A stretch of DNA of 64,000 nt from Candidatus Aalborgicola lynettensis (GCA_016719405.1 JADJZE010000001.1:977178-1041177); one strand, 5' to 3'. Positions 1 through 9,515 are shown, numbered from the stretch's first letter. Notes: generated by a model not told the origin, from the letters alone. Numbers and translations: made by a program.

Positions 1-551
1 AGCACAAAGTCCAAAGGATCTTCTTTACCGCCAGCAACCGCCACACGTTCACCGGCGCGCAATTCGTCCAGTGACTTGCCGGATAACTTGCCATACCCAG
101 GGAACTTGCGCACCGCGTAATTCACATCGCCATTGGCGGCGTGATAGGCCAAGCCCTTACTTTCGAGCTTGCCAATCAACTGCAGCATTTGCGGAACATA
201 TTCGGTCGCGCGCGGCTCGTGGGTTGGCCGCTCCACACCCAAGGCATCGGCATCTTGGTGTAAGGCATCCACCATGCGATCGGTCAAAGTCCGAATACTC
301 TCCTTGTTATCCAACGCCCGGCGGATGATTTTGTCGTCGATATCGGTAACGTTGCGCACATAAGTCACGCGAAAACCACTCACCTTGAGCCAACGCTGCA
401 CCACGTCAAAAGCGACCATGGCACGCGCATGGCCCAAATGGCAGTAGTCGTACACCGTCATGCCACACACGTACATCCGCACATGCCCCGCTTCGATCGG
501 TGAAAAGTGTTGCAAGGCACGCGACAGCGTGTTGAAAATGCGCAAACTCAT
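1..551 (-). CDS. cysS: Cysteinyl-tRNA synthetase, N-terminal part (cut by window edge)
   Basis: Charges tRNA-Cys with cysteine in the cytoplasm. The minus-strand reading begins MSLRIFNTLSRALQHF and continues with the class I synthetase signature VYDYCHLGHARAM, where HLGH is the HIGH-type ATP motif, then YVRNVTDIDDKI, which is typical of CysS close to the zinc-binding and cysteine-recognition region. About 183 residues are visible; the rest, including the KMSKS loop, lies before the window. The ATG at 551-549 matches the family N-terminus. It is divergently transcribed from the TPR/Cds6 gene, so the roughly 180 bp between them must hold both promoters. Confidence 0.95.
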   Translation of the reverse strand, partial: MSLRIFNTLSRALQHFSPIEAGHVRMYVCGMTVYDYCHLGHARAMVAFDVVQRWLKVSGFRVTYVRNVTDIDDKIIRRALDNKESIRTLTDRMVDALHQDADALGVERPTHEPRATEYVPQMLQLIGKLESKGLAYHAANGDVNYAVRKFPGYGKLSGKSLDELRAGERVAVAGGKEDPLDFV

Positions 552-732
552 GGGTAATTCAGTGGCACTGTGCCTGGGAAAGTGTTCAGACAAAGAGTGA
601 GCCGCAACGGATCGTGTTAGGGTAAATCTCGGGATTTTGCGAATGAGAAGGCGCAACCCCTCAGCTACAATCCTCCGCAGTATAAAGCCCCGGCCAGAGG
701 GCTCGTCCACCGCGCAAGTATTCCAAGGCTTT

Positions 733-1875
733 ATGACGCTAGCAAAAACATTCGCATTTCGCCCCCTGAGACTGATCGCCATGGCCGCTGGTTTTTGGTG
801 TGCTACCGCATTTGCAGATGAATACGCCGACGTGTCGCAACTGGTACGGGCCGGCAAATTCCCTGAAGCGTTGGTGAAAGCCGATCAATACCTGGCAAGC
901 AAACCGCGCGATCCCCAGATGCGCTTTCTAAAAGGTGTTATCCAACGGGATGCTGGCAAATCGGCGGATGCCATTGCCACTTTCAGCCGCTTGACTGAAG
1001 ACTATCCTGAGCTCCCCGAACCCTACAATAATCTGGCGGTTCTTTATGCCGGTCAGAGCCAGTTTGACAAGGCCCGGACTGCCTTGGAAATGGCGATTCG
1101 AACCAACCCGAGCTATGCAACTGCCCACGAAAATTTGGGGGATGTTTATGCCAAACTTGCCAGCCAGGCCTACAACAAGGCACTTCAATTGGATACATCC
1201 AATCAAGCCGTCGCACCCAAACTGGCTTTGATTCGTGAACTGTTCAGCACTGGTACGAAGGGGCAACGCCCCACGGCTGTCACTGCACCCGTAAGTACCG
1301 CATCGTTGCCTGCCCCTGTTGCGCTTCCCACGCCGATTGCAGCCAAACCGGTGCCATCTTTGCCGGGCCCCGCAGCTGCAAAACCGGCCAACGCCGTGGC
1401 GACGGCTCCCACTTTGCACCCCTCCGCCCCGACAACATCTCAGATACCGGTGGTCGCTTCCCAATCCGCACCGGTAGCCGTCGCCAGCAACGTCCAGCCG
1501 TCCCAGCTTGCGGCACCAGTCGTTAAGAACAACGCAGCCGCGAAAGAAGCAGAGGCCATGGTGTATGCATGGGCCAAGGCTTGGGCAGCACGCGACGTCA
1601 AACATTACTTATCCTATTACGGCAAAGAATTTGATCCTCCGGGTTCAATTAAGCGCAGCGAATGGGAAAACGAGCGCCGCCAGCGCATCAGCAACAAAAG
1701 CAACATCAGCATCAAATTGGAAAATTTGAACGTGTCGGTTGATGGCAATAAAGCCGTTGCCAAATTTCGTCAAAACTACAAAGCCAATGGTTTGGCTGTA
1801 TCGAGCAACAAAACGCTGGATTTGGTGAGTAACGGCGACCGCTGGTACATCATCCGAGAGTTGGCCGGAAACTGA
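733..1875 (+). CDS. Secreted TPR-repeat protein with C-terminal Cds6/NTF2-like domain
   Basis: About 380 residues. I chose the ATG at 733 because it opens a good signal peptide (MTLAKTFAFRPLRLIAMAAG followed by FWCATAFA, with cleavage near AFA-DE); the frame is open further upstream but that stretch is not protein-like. Residues about 30-165 form TPR-like helices, with the signature PYNNLAVLYAGQSQFDKA. An Ala/Pro-rich linker follows. The last ~105 residues (EAMVYAWAKAWAARDVKHYL... to RWYIIRELAGN) resemble the NTF2-like domain found at the C-terminus of Cds6-type L,D-transpeptidases. The next gene carries the same kind of domain, so the pair probably works together on peptidoglycan in the periplasm. 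The role is inferred; the domains are seen. Confidence 0.8.
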   Translation: MTLAKTFAFRPLRLIAMAAGFWCATAFADEYADVSQLVRAGKFPEALVKADQYLASKPRDPQMRFLKGVIQRDAGKSADAIATFSRLTEDYPELPEPYNNLAVLYAGQSQFDKARTALEMAIRTNPSYATAHENLGDVYAKLASQAYNKALQLDTSNQAVAPKLALIRELFSTGTKGQRPTAVTAPVSTASLPAPVALPTPIAAKPVPSLPGPAAAKPANAVATAPTLHPSAPTTSQIPVVASQSAPVAVASNVQPSQLAAPVVKNNAAAKEAEAMVYAWAKAWAARDVKHYLSYYGKEFDPPGSIKRSEWENERRQRISNKSNISIKLENLNVSVDGNKAVAKFRQNYKANGLAVSSNKTLDLVSNGDRWYIIRELAGN

Positions 1876-1890
1876 TTTAACACCCGCACA

Positions 1891-3129
1891 ATGGGTCGAT
1901 TACCTATCCAACTCCTGCTAGCGGGATTCGTTATCGCGGGCAACGGTCCGTTGCTGGCTGCAAATAAAAAAACCGCGGCGCAAGCCCCGGTTCGCGCAGA
2001 ACGACCAGTGCAAAAGTCTGCAGATGGTGCTGCAGAGGCGCGTCTTATCGAAATCTACAAACTGATTGGTCAGTCACAAAGCCGAGAGGCATTGGCAAAG
2101 GCCGGCAAGTTGGTCGACGATCTGCCTAACTTTCAACTGGCGCAGCTGGTTTATGCGGACTTGCTGGTCGCGCGGTCGCGCGGACTGAAGAATTTTGGAG
2201 ATGCACCCGATGCCAGCGCGCGACTGGCTGGCAGCACACTGAACGAGTTGCGAGAAGAATCCCAGCGCCGCATGCGCGCACTGCGAGAGCGCCCCACCCC
2301 AGGAACTATTCCATCGCATTTTTTGGCTCTGTCACCACGCTCCAAGCATGCCATTGCCGTCGATGCATCCCGCTCGCGCTTGTATTTGTTTGAGAACTCC
2401 GCAGCCGGCATGCGCTTGGCGGGCGATTACTACATTTCGGTTGGCAAGGCGGGTACCGCCAAAACAGTTGAAGGTGACCAGCGCACACCACTGGGTATTT
2501 ACTACATCACCAGCAACCTTGACCCCAAATCCCTGAAAGATTTTTACGGCTCGGGTGCGCTCCCCATCAGTTACCCCAACATACTCGACAGCAAACGGGG
2601 CAAAACCGGCAGTGGCATCTGGTTGCATGGCACGCCCCCCAATCAGTTTTCGCGGCCACCCCTGGCCACAGACGGTTGCGTGGTACTGGCCAACCCGGAT
2701 CTGCAGCACATCATCAATACCGTGGAAGTACGTACAACTCCTGTGGTCATTGCAACGGAATTGCAATGGGTTGGGCAAAACCATGTTCGCAGCGAGGGCA
2801 AACCTTTCGAAGAAGCCTTGCATGCGTGGCGCAACGCCAAGACGTCTGGCAACGTCCAGCAAATTTTGTCGTTCTACACGCCCGACTTCACCAGCAACGG
2901 AAAAACGCTGGCGCAGTGGACCCCCACATTGCGCGCCGAGTTGACCGAGGTGAAAGGCCGTAACATCCAGCTAAAAGACGTCAGCTACCTTCGCTGGACC
3001 GATGCTACCGACACCATGGTGGTGACGTTTGGCGAAGTGGCCGACGGCACCCGTACCGGTTGGACCAAACGGCAGTACTGGCTGCGCCAGGGCAGCCAAT
3101 GGAAGATATTTTTTGAAGGAGTTATTTGA
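1891..3129 (+). CDS. L,D-transpeptidase (YkuD fold) with Cds6-type C-terminal domain
   Basis: Periplasmic peptidoglycan cross-linking or anchoring enzyme, 412 residues. It has an N-terminal hydrophobic export segment (residues 4-23), a helical region to about 140, then the YkuD catalytic domain at about 150-290. The catalytic signature is visible as His246 in IWLHGTPP and Cys263 in ATDGCVVLANPD. The final ~105 residues form an NTF2-like domain similar to that of the preceding gene. It starts 15 nt after that gene and its TGA stop overlaps the next ATG by one base, so it belongs to an envelope operon running to lpxH. The specific reaction (3-3 cross-link, lipoprotein attachment or hydrolysis) cannot be told from sequence. 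Confidence 0.88.
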   Translation: MGRLPIQLLLAGFVIAGNGPLLAANKKTAAQAPVRAERPVQKSADGAAEARLIEIYKLIGQSQSREALAKAGKLVDDLPNFQLAQLVYADLLVARSRGLKNFGDAPDASARLAGSTLNELREESQRRMRALRERPTPGTIPSHFLALSPRSKHAIAVDASRSRLYLFENSAAGMRLAGDYYISVGKAGTAKTVEGDQRTPLGIYYITSNLDPKSLKDFYGSGALPISYPNILDSKRGKTGSGIWLHGTPPNQFSRPPLATDGCVVLANPDLQHIINTVEVRTTPVVIATELQWVGQNHVRSEGKPFEEALHAWRNAKTSGNVQQILSFYTPDFTSNGKTLAQWTPTLRAELTEVKGRNIQLKDVSYLRWTDATDTMVVTFGEVADGTRTGWTKRQYWLRQGSQWKIFFEGVI

Positions 3130-3692
3130 TGACAAAACAATTCAGCCGCTGGACTCGGCGCATGGTGCTCAGCTGCGTAATCGCATTGCCGCTGGCAGCC
3201 GGCGCAGAAACTGCACCCAAGGTCAAGTTCCAAACTAACCAGGGAGATTTTGTCGTGGAGGTGTATCCGGACAAAGCCCCCAAAACGGTAGAAAACTTCC
3301 TGCAGTACGTCAAAGACAAGCACTACGATGGCACAATTTTTCACCGGATCATCGACAATTTCATGGTACAGGGTGGTGGCTTTACCGTTGATATGAAACA
3401 AAAAACGACCCGTGCGCCGGTTCCGCTGGAAGCCAGCAATGGCCTCAAAAACAATCTCGGCACCATTGCCATGGCCCGCACCATGGATCCCAACTCGGCT
3501 ACCGCACAATTTTTTGTCAATGTGAAAGACAACGACTTTCTCAATGCCAAAGGGGCAGCCGATGGTTACGCTGTTTTTGGCAAAGTCATCACCGGCATGG
3601 AGGTGATTCAAAAAATCAAGACCACCCCCACCGGCCCAGGCGATGTGCCTAAAGCCCCTATTGTTATCAACTCCGTTACTTTGGTGAAATAA
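3129..3692 (+). CDS. Exported cyclophilin-type peptidyl-prolyl cis-trans isomerase
   Basis: Catalyses cis-trans isomerisation of Xaa-Pro bonds during folding of exported proteins. The first ~28 residues (MTKQFSRWTRRMVLSCVIAL then PLAAGAE) are a Sec signal peptide; the mature part is a compact bacterial cyclophilin with IFHRIIDNFMVQGGGF and the catalytic-core motif ATAQFFVNV. The ATG at 3129 overlaps the stop of the L,D-transpeptidase gene by one base; an in-frame TTG directly before it is a less likely start. Three bases after its stop the cytoplasmic paralogue begins, so the two are a tandem duplication adapted to two compartments. Confidence 0.92.
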   Translation: MTKQFSRWTRRMVLSCVIALPLAAGAETAPKVKFQTNQGDFVVEVYPDKAPKTVENFLQYVKDKHYDGTIFHRIIDNFMVQGGGFTVDMKQKTTRAPVPLEASNGLKNNLGTIAMARTMDPNSATAQFFVNVKDNDFLNAKGAADGYAVFGKVITGMEVIQKIKTTPTGPGDVPKAPIVINSVTLVK

Positions 3693-3695
3693 ATC

Positions 3696-4202
3696 ATGAG
3701 CAAGCCCCAAGTCGAACTCCACATCACCGGTTACGGTGTCATTACCCTGGAACTGGACCAGGACAAAGCCCCTCAATCGGTGGCCAACTTTTTGGCCTAC
3801 GTGAACAAGGGCCACTACAACAACACCATTTTTCACCGTGTCATTCCGGGCTTTATGGTGCAAGGTGGCGGCATGGAGCCCGGCATGAATCAAAAGTTAT
3901 GCGATGCGCCCATCCAAAATGAAGCCAACAACGGGCTGAAGAATGCCAACTACACGGTTGCCATGGCCCGCACCGGAGACCCACATTCCGCAACGGCCCA
4001 GTTCTTCATCAACGTAGCCGACAACGGATTTCTGAACCATACCGCCCCCAGTGCCCAAGGATGGGGCTATGCCGTATTTGGCAAAGTTGTTGCAGGCACA
4101 GACGTGGTCGACAAAATCAAAGCCGTCAAGACCGGTCGCAAGGGCTTTCATGATGACGTGCCCAAGGAAGACGTCGTCATCGAAAAAGCCGTAGCGCTGT
4201 AA
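3696..4202 (+). CDS. ppiB: Cytoplasmic cyclophilin peptidyl-prolyl isomerase
   Basis: 168 residues without a signal peptide, so cytoplasmic. It shows the small bacterial cyclophilin pattern: IFHRVIPGFMVQGGGM at about residues 48-63, ATAQFFINVADNGFLNH at about 100-116, and GYAVFGKVVAGTDVVDKI near the C-terminus. It lies in an operon after its exported paralogue, and its TAA stop overlaps the ATG of lpxH by one base, implying translational coupling. The family assignment is firm; naming it ppiB rests on length and the lack of a leader. Confidence 0.93.
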   Translation: MSKPQVELHITGYGVITLELDQDKAPQSVANFLAYVNKGHYNNTIFHRVIPGFMVQGGGMEPGMNQKLCDAPIQNEANNGLKNANYTVAMARTGDPHSATAQFFINVADNGFLNHTAPSAQGWGYAVFGKVVAGTDVVDKIKAVKTGRKGFHDDVPKEDVVIEKAVAL

Positions 4203-5020
4203 TGCAGGCAACCAACCGGATGGAACTATTGGCCCCATCCCGTTGGCGCAGCGTGGATTTCATATCCGATCTGCACCTGCAAGCCTCCAATGCACAAACC
4301 TTTGCGGTGTGGTCCGACTACCTGCAAACTACCACTGCCGACGCCGTCATCATTCTGGGCGATCTATTTGAGGTCTGGGTTGGTGACGACTGTTTGAGCC
4401 AGGAGCAGCGCTTTGAGCACGATTGCGTCAACGTATTGCGATCGGCCGGCAGTCGGCTTGACCTGTACATCATGCCCGGCAACCGCGACTTTTTGATGGG
4501 TCGCTCACTCATGGCAGCGTGCCGTGCCCATGCCCTGAACGATCCCACCGTATTGGTTTGGGGGCCACAACGCTGGCTGTTAACCCATGGCGATGCACTG
4601 TGTCTGGACGACACCGCCTACATGGACTTTCGGGCAATGGTTCGCAGCCCACAGTGGCGAACCGATTTTTTGCACAAACCCATCTCCGAGCGTATTGAGT
4701 TGGCCCGCAGCATGCGCATGCAAAGTGAAGCACGTAAACAAGCCGGTACTGTCTATTCGGATGTCGACGGCGCAGCAGCGGAAGTTTTGCTACAGCGCCT
4801 TGGTGCCGATCACATGATTCACGGGCACACACACCGGCCTGGCCTGCATTGCCTACAGGGTTCTAGCCAACGTTGGGTCTTGAGTGATTGGGATCTGCAA
4901 GCCCAGCCTGCGCGCGCCGAGGTATTGCGGTTGACGCTACCAATCCCACAGCAGGAAAAAAGTAGTGCGAACATGCAACGCTTGGCATGGCCTACGACGA
5001 AGTCCACAACTGCGGATTAA
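4202..5020 (+). CDS. lpxH: UDP-2,3-diacylglucosamine diphosphatase
   Basis: Cleaves the pyrophosphate of UDP-2,3-diacylglucosamine to give lipid X in lipid A synthesis, at the inner membrane. The calcineurin-type metal motifs are all visible: FISDLHLQ (residues 20-27), GDLFEVWVGDD, MPGNRDFLMG, LTHGDAL and MIHGHTHRP. Length 272 is slightly above the usual ~240-260 because of a C-terminal tail. That tail overlaps by 29 bp the 3' end of the convergent HD-GYP gene. It starts by a one-base overlap with ppiB; a second ATG at 4220 is also possible. Confidence 0.95.
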   Translation: MQATNRMELLAPSRWRSVDFISDLHLQASNAQTFAVWSDYLQTTTADAVIILGDLFEVWVGDDCLSQEQRFEHDCVNVLRSAGSRLDLYIMPGNRDFLMGRSLMAACRAHALNDPTVLVWGPQRWLLTHGDALCLDDTAYMDFRAMVRSPQWRTDFLHKPISERIELARSMRMQSEARKQAGTVYSDVDGAAAEVLLQRLGADHMIHGHTHRPGLHCLQGSSQRWVLSDWDLQAQPARAEVLRLTLPIPQQEKSSANMQRLAWPTTKSTTAD

Positions 5021-6674
5021 CCTCGTCAATCTGCCACGGATCCAGAAACTGCTGGGCGTAGCGCAGATACACGCCCTCTTTCACAAAAACATCAAACAAA
5101 TCGGGATCAATGTGCCCCCCCATGCGGAACTTGTACATGATGCCCATTGCCTGCGATAGCTTCATGCCCTGCTTGTAAGGACGGTCGCTTGCAGTGAGGG
5201 CCTCGAAAATATCGGCAATACCCATCACACGCGCCTGCACCGACATCTGCTCACGCGTCAATCCTTTAGGGTACCCTTTGCCGTCCATGCGTTCGTGGTG
5301 TCCACCCGCATATTCAGGCACGTTTTTCAGATGTTTGGGCCAGGGCAACTGCTCCAACATCTTGATGGTGGCAACAATGTGGTGATTGATGGTTTCCCGC
5401 TCGGCCAACGTCAACGTTCCAGCGCGAATGCACAGATTTTCTGTTTCGTCGGCGGTCAGAAACTCCGTCTCCACTCCCAGAACATTGCGCCAAATATATC
5501 GGCGACCTATGTCGCGCACACGCTGCAAGTCGGCTTCTTTCATGCTTTCTGCACCCTTGTTGGCCGATCGCAAGAATTCACGGTCTGCATCCAGCGTGTC
5601 AATTTCGGCACGGCACCGGTTCCACAACACAGCCTCGGCACCAGCATCTTTTTGATCCCGCAATGCCAACTGGGCATACAGGGTGGCGATTTCTCGGTCT
5701 CGCTTGAGCACCTCAAAGCGGGTGTCTACCAAATCAATACGATCGAACAGTGTTTGCAGCTTGGTACCCTTGTCCACCACATGCACCGGTGTGGTGACTT
5801 TGCCGCAATCATGCAAAAGCCCGGCAATTTTGAGCTCATAGCGGTCACGGTCGTCCATAGTGAAATCGGCCAAAGGCCCTTCACAGGTGGCATTCACGGC
5901 CTCCGCCAGCATCATGGTAAGTGCAGGCACGCGTTGGCAGTGCCCGCCGGTGTAATGCGACTTCTCATCAATGGCCAGGTTAATCAAACTGATGAACGAC
6001 TCAAAAAGTGACTCCAACTGCGTCACCAAGTTGCGGTTGGTAATGGCAATGGCGGCCTGCGACGCCAGTGATTCCGCCAGACTTTGGTCGGCCCCGGAAA
6101 ATGAAACCACCTTTGCCGAAGACGGATGGGTGGCATTCAACAACTGCAACACCCCAATCACATCTCCCTCGTGGTCCTTCATGGGAACCGTCAAGAAAGA
6201 CTGGGATCGGTAGCCCGTGCGTTCATCAAAAACATGGGTTCCCGAAAAATCAAAGTTCGGCGCCGTGTACACGTCGGCGATATTGACCGTCTGGTGGTGG
6301 ATGGCTGCATAAGCGGCAACCAGCGAATCGTTGGGCCTCCCCTGCTCGTCGTACAGGGAAATATTGGGGAAATTGATAGGCTTGCCCGAACTTCCCCCCA
6401 TGGCAATTTGCAAGGAATCGGTGCGCAGTATTTCGAATCGCAATTCCCGCCCGTCCGGTGTCACCCGGTACAGCGTCCCACCGTCCGCATGGGTAATCGT
6501 TTTGGCGGCCACCAGAATGCTTTCCAGCAAACGGGTGATGTCGCGCTCTTTTGACAGGGCAGCCCCTATGGCATTGAGCTGCTCCAGGCGTCGTAAAAGG
6601 TCTTCAGTGGAGTCCACCTTATCTCCCTTGTTTCTAGAACCCATGCCCACCGAGTGGACACGGGATTCTTTCAC
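4992..6674 (-). CDS. GAF-HD-GYP cyclic-di-GMP phosphodiesterase
   Basis: 560 residues. A GAF sensor domain (about 30-215, starting DSTEDLLRRLEQLNAIGAAL) precedes an HD-GYP domain. The metal-binding HD pair is LLHDCGK (287-292) and the second signature is HHERMDGKGYPKGL (459-472), a full HHExxDGxGYP match, so c-di-GMP hydrolysis is expected. The distance between the HD pair and the GYP motif is about 170 residues, against roughly 60 in RpfG-like proteins, because of an inserted helical stretch (about 310-415). There is no membrane segment, so it is cytoplasmic and senses a small ligand. It is convergent with lpxH and overlaps its last 29 bp. Confidence 0.92.
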   Translation of the reverse strand: MKESRVHSVGMGSRNKGDKVDSTEDLLRRLEQLNAIGAALSKERDITRLLESILVAAKTITHADGGTLYRVTPDGRELRFEILRTDSLQIAMGGSSGKPINFPNISLYDEQGRPNDSLVAAYAAIHHQTVNIADVYTAPNFDFSGTHVFDERTGYRSQSFLTVPMKDHEGDVIGVLQLLNATHPSSAKVVSFSGADQSLAESLASQAAIAITNRNLVTQLESLFESFISLINLAIDEKSHYTGGHCQRVPALTMMLAEAVNATCEGPLADFTMDDRDRYELKIAGLLHDCGKVTTPVHVVDKGTKLQTLFDRIDLVDTRFEVLKRDREIATLYAQLALRDQKDAGAEAVLWNRCRAEIDTLDADREFLRSANKGAESMKEADLQRVRDIGRRYIWRNVLGVETEFLTADETENLCIRAGTLTLAERETINHHIVATIKMLEQLPWPKHLKNVPEYAGGHHERMDGKGYPKGLTREQMSVQARVMGIADIFEALTASDRPYKQGMKLSQAMGIMYKFRMGGHIDPDLFDVFVKEGVYLRYAQQFLDPWQIDEVNPQLWTSS

Positions 6675-6699
6675 AATTTCGGCACCGTGTGCCAGCCAA

Positions 6700-9426
6700 T
6701 CAGCGCTTGAGCAATACTTTCAGCACGTTTTGCAGGCGACGCGCCGCCTGAGGTTCATAAGGTGCAGCAAACACTGCGGCCGTATCCTGCGCCCAGGTTT
6801 GCGCTGGAGCGGGATCATTGCGTCGGGTCAACAACTGCAACTGCAAACTGCGCCGCGCCCCCAGATCTTCGGCGGGCGTTGGAAGCTCGGCCGCCATCTC
6901 AAGCCGCAACAGTGCCTCCTGGGGGCTCAGTGCCTTTGCATTACCTGCCGCACCGGGGGCTGCGCCGACTGCCTGTGCCCAAACAGTACGCGCAGCGGCA
7001 CTGGCTTTGGATCCCAAATCCTGGGCACTGGGCACCAAGGCCGGGTCGCGCGTTTCCCATGCACCCAGCAACTGCGTCAATGCCTCACCATGGGCCTGGC
7101 TGGCCAATTTTTTGAGTACATGCTGCGCGTTTTCCAGCGCGTCACGTTGGGCGCGAAAGGCCGCATCCCCCAAGCGGGGCGCGTCTTTGAAGCTGCTGCG
7201 GTCGCGCCCCGTGTCATGCCCTCGCTCACCAGGGCGACGTGGTGCCTGGGCACTGTCCTTGCGATCGCCCCATTTGCCACCACGCCCGCTGGTCGCTGCG
7301 GGTGCCTCTTTCTTCATACCGGGGCGGTCATCGCCGCGCATGGCAATGACCGGTTTAGGAGGCGCTTTAGGGGGTATGACAGAAGAAGAACCTTCAGTTG
7401 CTATGTTTTCTGTAGCTGGCTGCGCTTGCTCCACGGGCGGTGAAGCCATATTTTGTTCAGCATCAGCACTCGACGCAACGGCCTTTGCCTGGCCTTCCAG
7501 TGCATCAGCAGCCTGGACGTCTGCCTGCGCACGGGCTTGACCCTGCAATGCGGCATCAAGCTCCGCCATGGCGGCGCGAATGGACTGTGCATCACCCGCC
7601 GCGTTGGCTGCTTCCAATGCCTTGGAAGCAGCCAGCACGGCACGGTCCCTCACGCCCAATGTGGCTTCTGCCTTTTGGCGTTCAGCCGTTTTGCGGCTGA
7701 ACGCATCGTCAATGGGTTTACGAAACGCATCCCACAACTTCTGTTCCAGACGGCGGTCAATGGGTACTTCGTGAACTTGCGCTTGCCAGCGCTGCTGCAA
7801 CGCTTTGACTGCGTCCAAACGCAATTCCGCTGCCGCACCCAACACTTTTGCCTCTTCAATCAGGGCCTGGCGCAACGCAATGCTGCGGGTTTGCAGTGCC
7901 TCCAATGGCGCGGCGGCATTGGCAATCGCCGCCTTCCACAAGGGTTGCAGTTCCGCAAATGCCTTTTCACTCAAGTGGCCGGCATCGCGCCAACGGTCGC
8001 CAAATTGGTGCAAGATGCGATTAAAGCCTTTCCAGTCGTCATCAAGCGCAGTCCGGTTCGCTTCAGCCCAAGCGTTAACCTCCGCAATCAGGGCCAGCCG
8101 CTGGGCTTTGTGCTCGGCAGACTCGGTTCTGACCTTGTCCAACCAAGCCTCCACCACCTTGTGTGCCTCATTGCACGCCTCATCAAAACGCCGCCACATG
8201 GCGTGATTGGGTGCACCACCCTGGTCGGTCTGCTTCCACTGCTCACGCAGGGCGCGCAGATTTTCCTGCATTTTGCGCCCCCCTATCGCCTGGCCTGCAG
8301 GACGCTTAAGGAGCCCCTCCGCTTGCGCAACCAAGGCCTCACGCAACTGGTCGGCACGCCAGCGCTGCCACCCCTCTAACTCCCCTGCCGCCGCCAACGC
8401 CGCATGGGCCTGATTTTCCAGCTTGTCATCAATGAAGCGACCAAACTCCTTCAAAGCCTGGCGCAAGGCACCTGCAGCCCCCGCACTGGCTTTACCGTGG
8501 CCGTCACCAATTTCCGACTCCAATGTGGTCAATACAGCGCGGACCGCAGCGCTTGCTTGCTTGCGCACCTCAGGGTCAATTTTGGGTTTGGATTGTTTGG
8601 GTGGCGCTTCCACGGCTACACCCCGCTCCAAACGCAATTCATCCGCCCACACCAGCACGGGGGGAAGTGCCGCTGTCGCATCCTGCCCCGCCGCAACCGC
8701 CTGGGCCAGTGCCGCCTGGAACGCATCCCAGACAACCAGCAACTGCGCGCTGGAAGCGTCCAACAAAGGTGGGAACTTGACATCCACGCTGGTCCAATTA
8801 GTGTCGGTGGCCAACTGGGCTGCCTGGGATTGCCACTGTGCGACGTCCACCCCCAGTGCGTCCAGTGCCGCTTGCGCATCACGCCAGGGCTTGGTCGACA
8901 GAACTTCAATCCTCTGCGCCAACAAGACGGCTGCTTCACGCTGCACCTGCACCTGGCGCTGCAGGTCTTCAATCACCCGGACACGCTCCATCAAGCGCGA
9001 TTTCAGCGTCGCCAATGGCTCCCTGCTTAGGGGGGCGCCCGCCTTGGCCGCGTCGCGCTGCCAGGCCAAGGCATCGGCAATATTGAGCTTTACCATGTCC
9101 AAGAGGGTTTGTGCCTTGGCGGACCATTCGCCCACCAGTGCATCCTGCCCCTTTGCGCGCTTGACTTCATCCAGCCGTTCACGAACCAGTTTGGCAGCGC
9201 CTTTGTCCTTAACGCTCAATTCCTTGAACACATCCGCCAATACGTCAGGCGTGGGGTTGCCCTGCAACCAGTCGCGCACCCGGGCAGCGCGTTCCCCTGC
9301 AGTGGGGGCGGAAAAAGCACCACCGGTCAGACTGTCCCAATGGGCAAGATCGTTTTTATTAGTAGCGGTTGTCGACGTCACGATAAGCTCAAAATGTAGG
9401 TTGAATGGATAAGTGCAACCTCGCAT
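6700..9426 (-). CDS. DUF349-repeat protein
   Basis: About 908 residues from the ATG at 9426; an in-frame TTG at 9483 and a GTG at 9381 are alternatives. It is mostly charged helical sequence with several DUF349-type units (for example AMWRRFDEACNEAHKVVEAW and LWDAFRKPIDDAFSRKTAER). The C-terminal third contains a low-complexity Pro/Gly/Arg stretch followed by another helical domain. DUF349 proteins have no established biochemical function. A copy of the dispersed Comamonadaceae repeat is fused in frame at 7400-7429 and reads AQPATENIA. The gene is preceded on the same strand by a structured RNA ending in an intrinsic terminator 104 nt upstream of the ATG, so attenuation is possible. Confidence 0.8.
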   Translation of the reverse strand: MRGCTYPFNLHFELIVTSTTATNKNDLAHWDSLTGGAFSAPTAGERAARVRDWLQGNPTPDVLADVFKELSVKDKGAAKLVRERLDEVKRAKGQDALVGEWSAKAQTLLDMVKLNIADALAWQRDAAKAGAPLSREPLATLKSRLMERVRVIEDLQRQVQVQREAAVLLAQRIEVLSTKPWRDAQAALDALGVDVAQWQSQAAQLATDTNWTSVDVKFPPLLDASSAQLLVVWDAFQAALAQAVAAGQDATAALPPVLVWADELRLERGVAVEAPPKQSKPKIDPEVRKQASAAVRAVLTTLESEIGDGHGKASAGAAGALRQALKEFGRFIDDKLENQAHAALAAAGELEGWQRWRADQLREALVAQAEGLLKRPAGQAIGGRKMQENLRALREQWKQTDQGGAPNHAMWRRFDEACNEAHKVVEAWLDKVRTESAEHKAQRLALIAEVNAWAEANRTALDDDWKGFNRILHQFGDRWRDAGHLSEKAFAELQPLWKAAIANAAAPLEALQTRSIALRQALIEEAKVLGAAAELRLDAVKALQQRWQAQVHEVPIDRRLEQKLWDAFRKPIDDAFSRKTAERQKAEATLGVRDRAVLAASKALEAANAAGDAQSIRAAMAELDAALQGQARAQADVQAADALEGQAKAVASSADAEQNMASPPVEQAQPATENIATEGSSSVIPPKAPPKPVIAMRGDDRPGMKKEAPAATSGRGGKWGDRKDSAQAPRRPGERGHDTGRDRSSFKDAPRLGDAAFRAQRDALENAQHVLKKLASQAHGEALTQLLGAWETRDPALVPSAQDLGSKASAAARTVWAQAVGAAPGAAGNAKALSPQEALLRLEMAAELPTPAEDLGARRSLQLQLLTRRNDPAPAQTWAQDTAAVFAAPYEPQAARRLQNVLKVLLKR
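7400..7429 (-). repeat. Dispersed GCGCANGCAGCTA repeat inside the DUF349 gene
   Basis: On the minus strand the copy reads GCAAGCGCAGCCAGCTACAG followed by AAAACATAGCA. It matches six other copies in the window and is translated in frame as AQPATENIA inside a low-complexity linker, where an insertion would be tolerated. Confidence 0.7.
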
Positions 9427-9515
9427 TTTCGCCGCGAATTGGAACCACCCTTGAGAAATTTGTCGGCTATGCCATGGCAACAATCAATAAAACCTGATTT
9501 TTCCCAGAACAGGCA

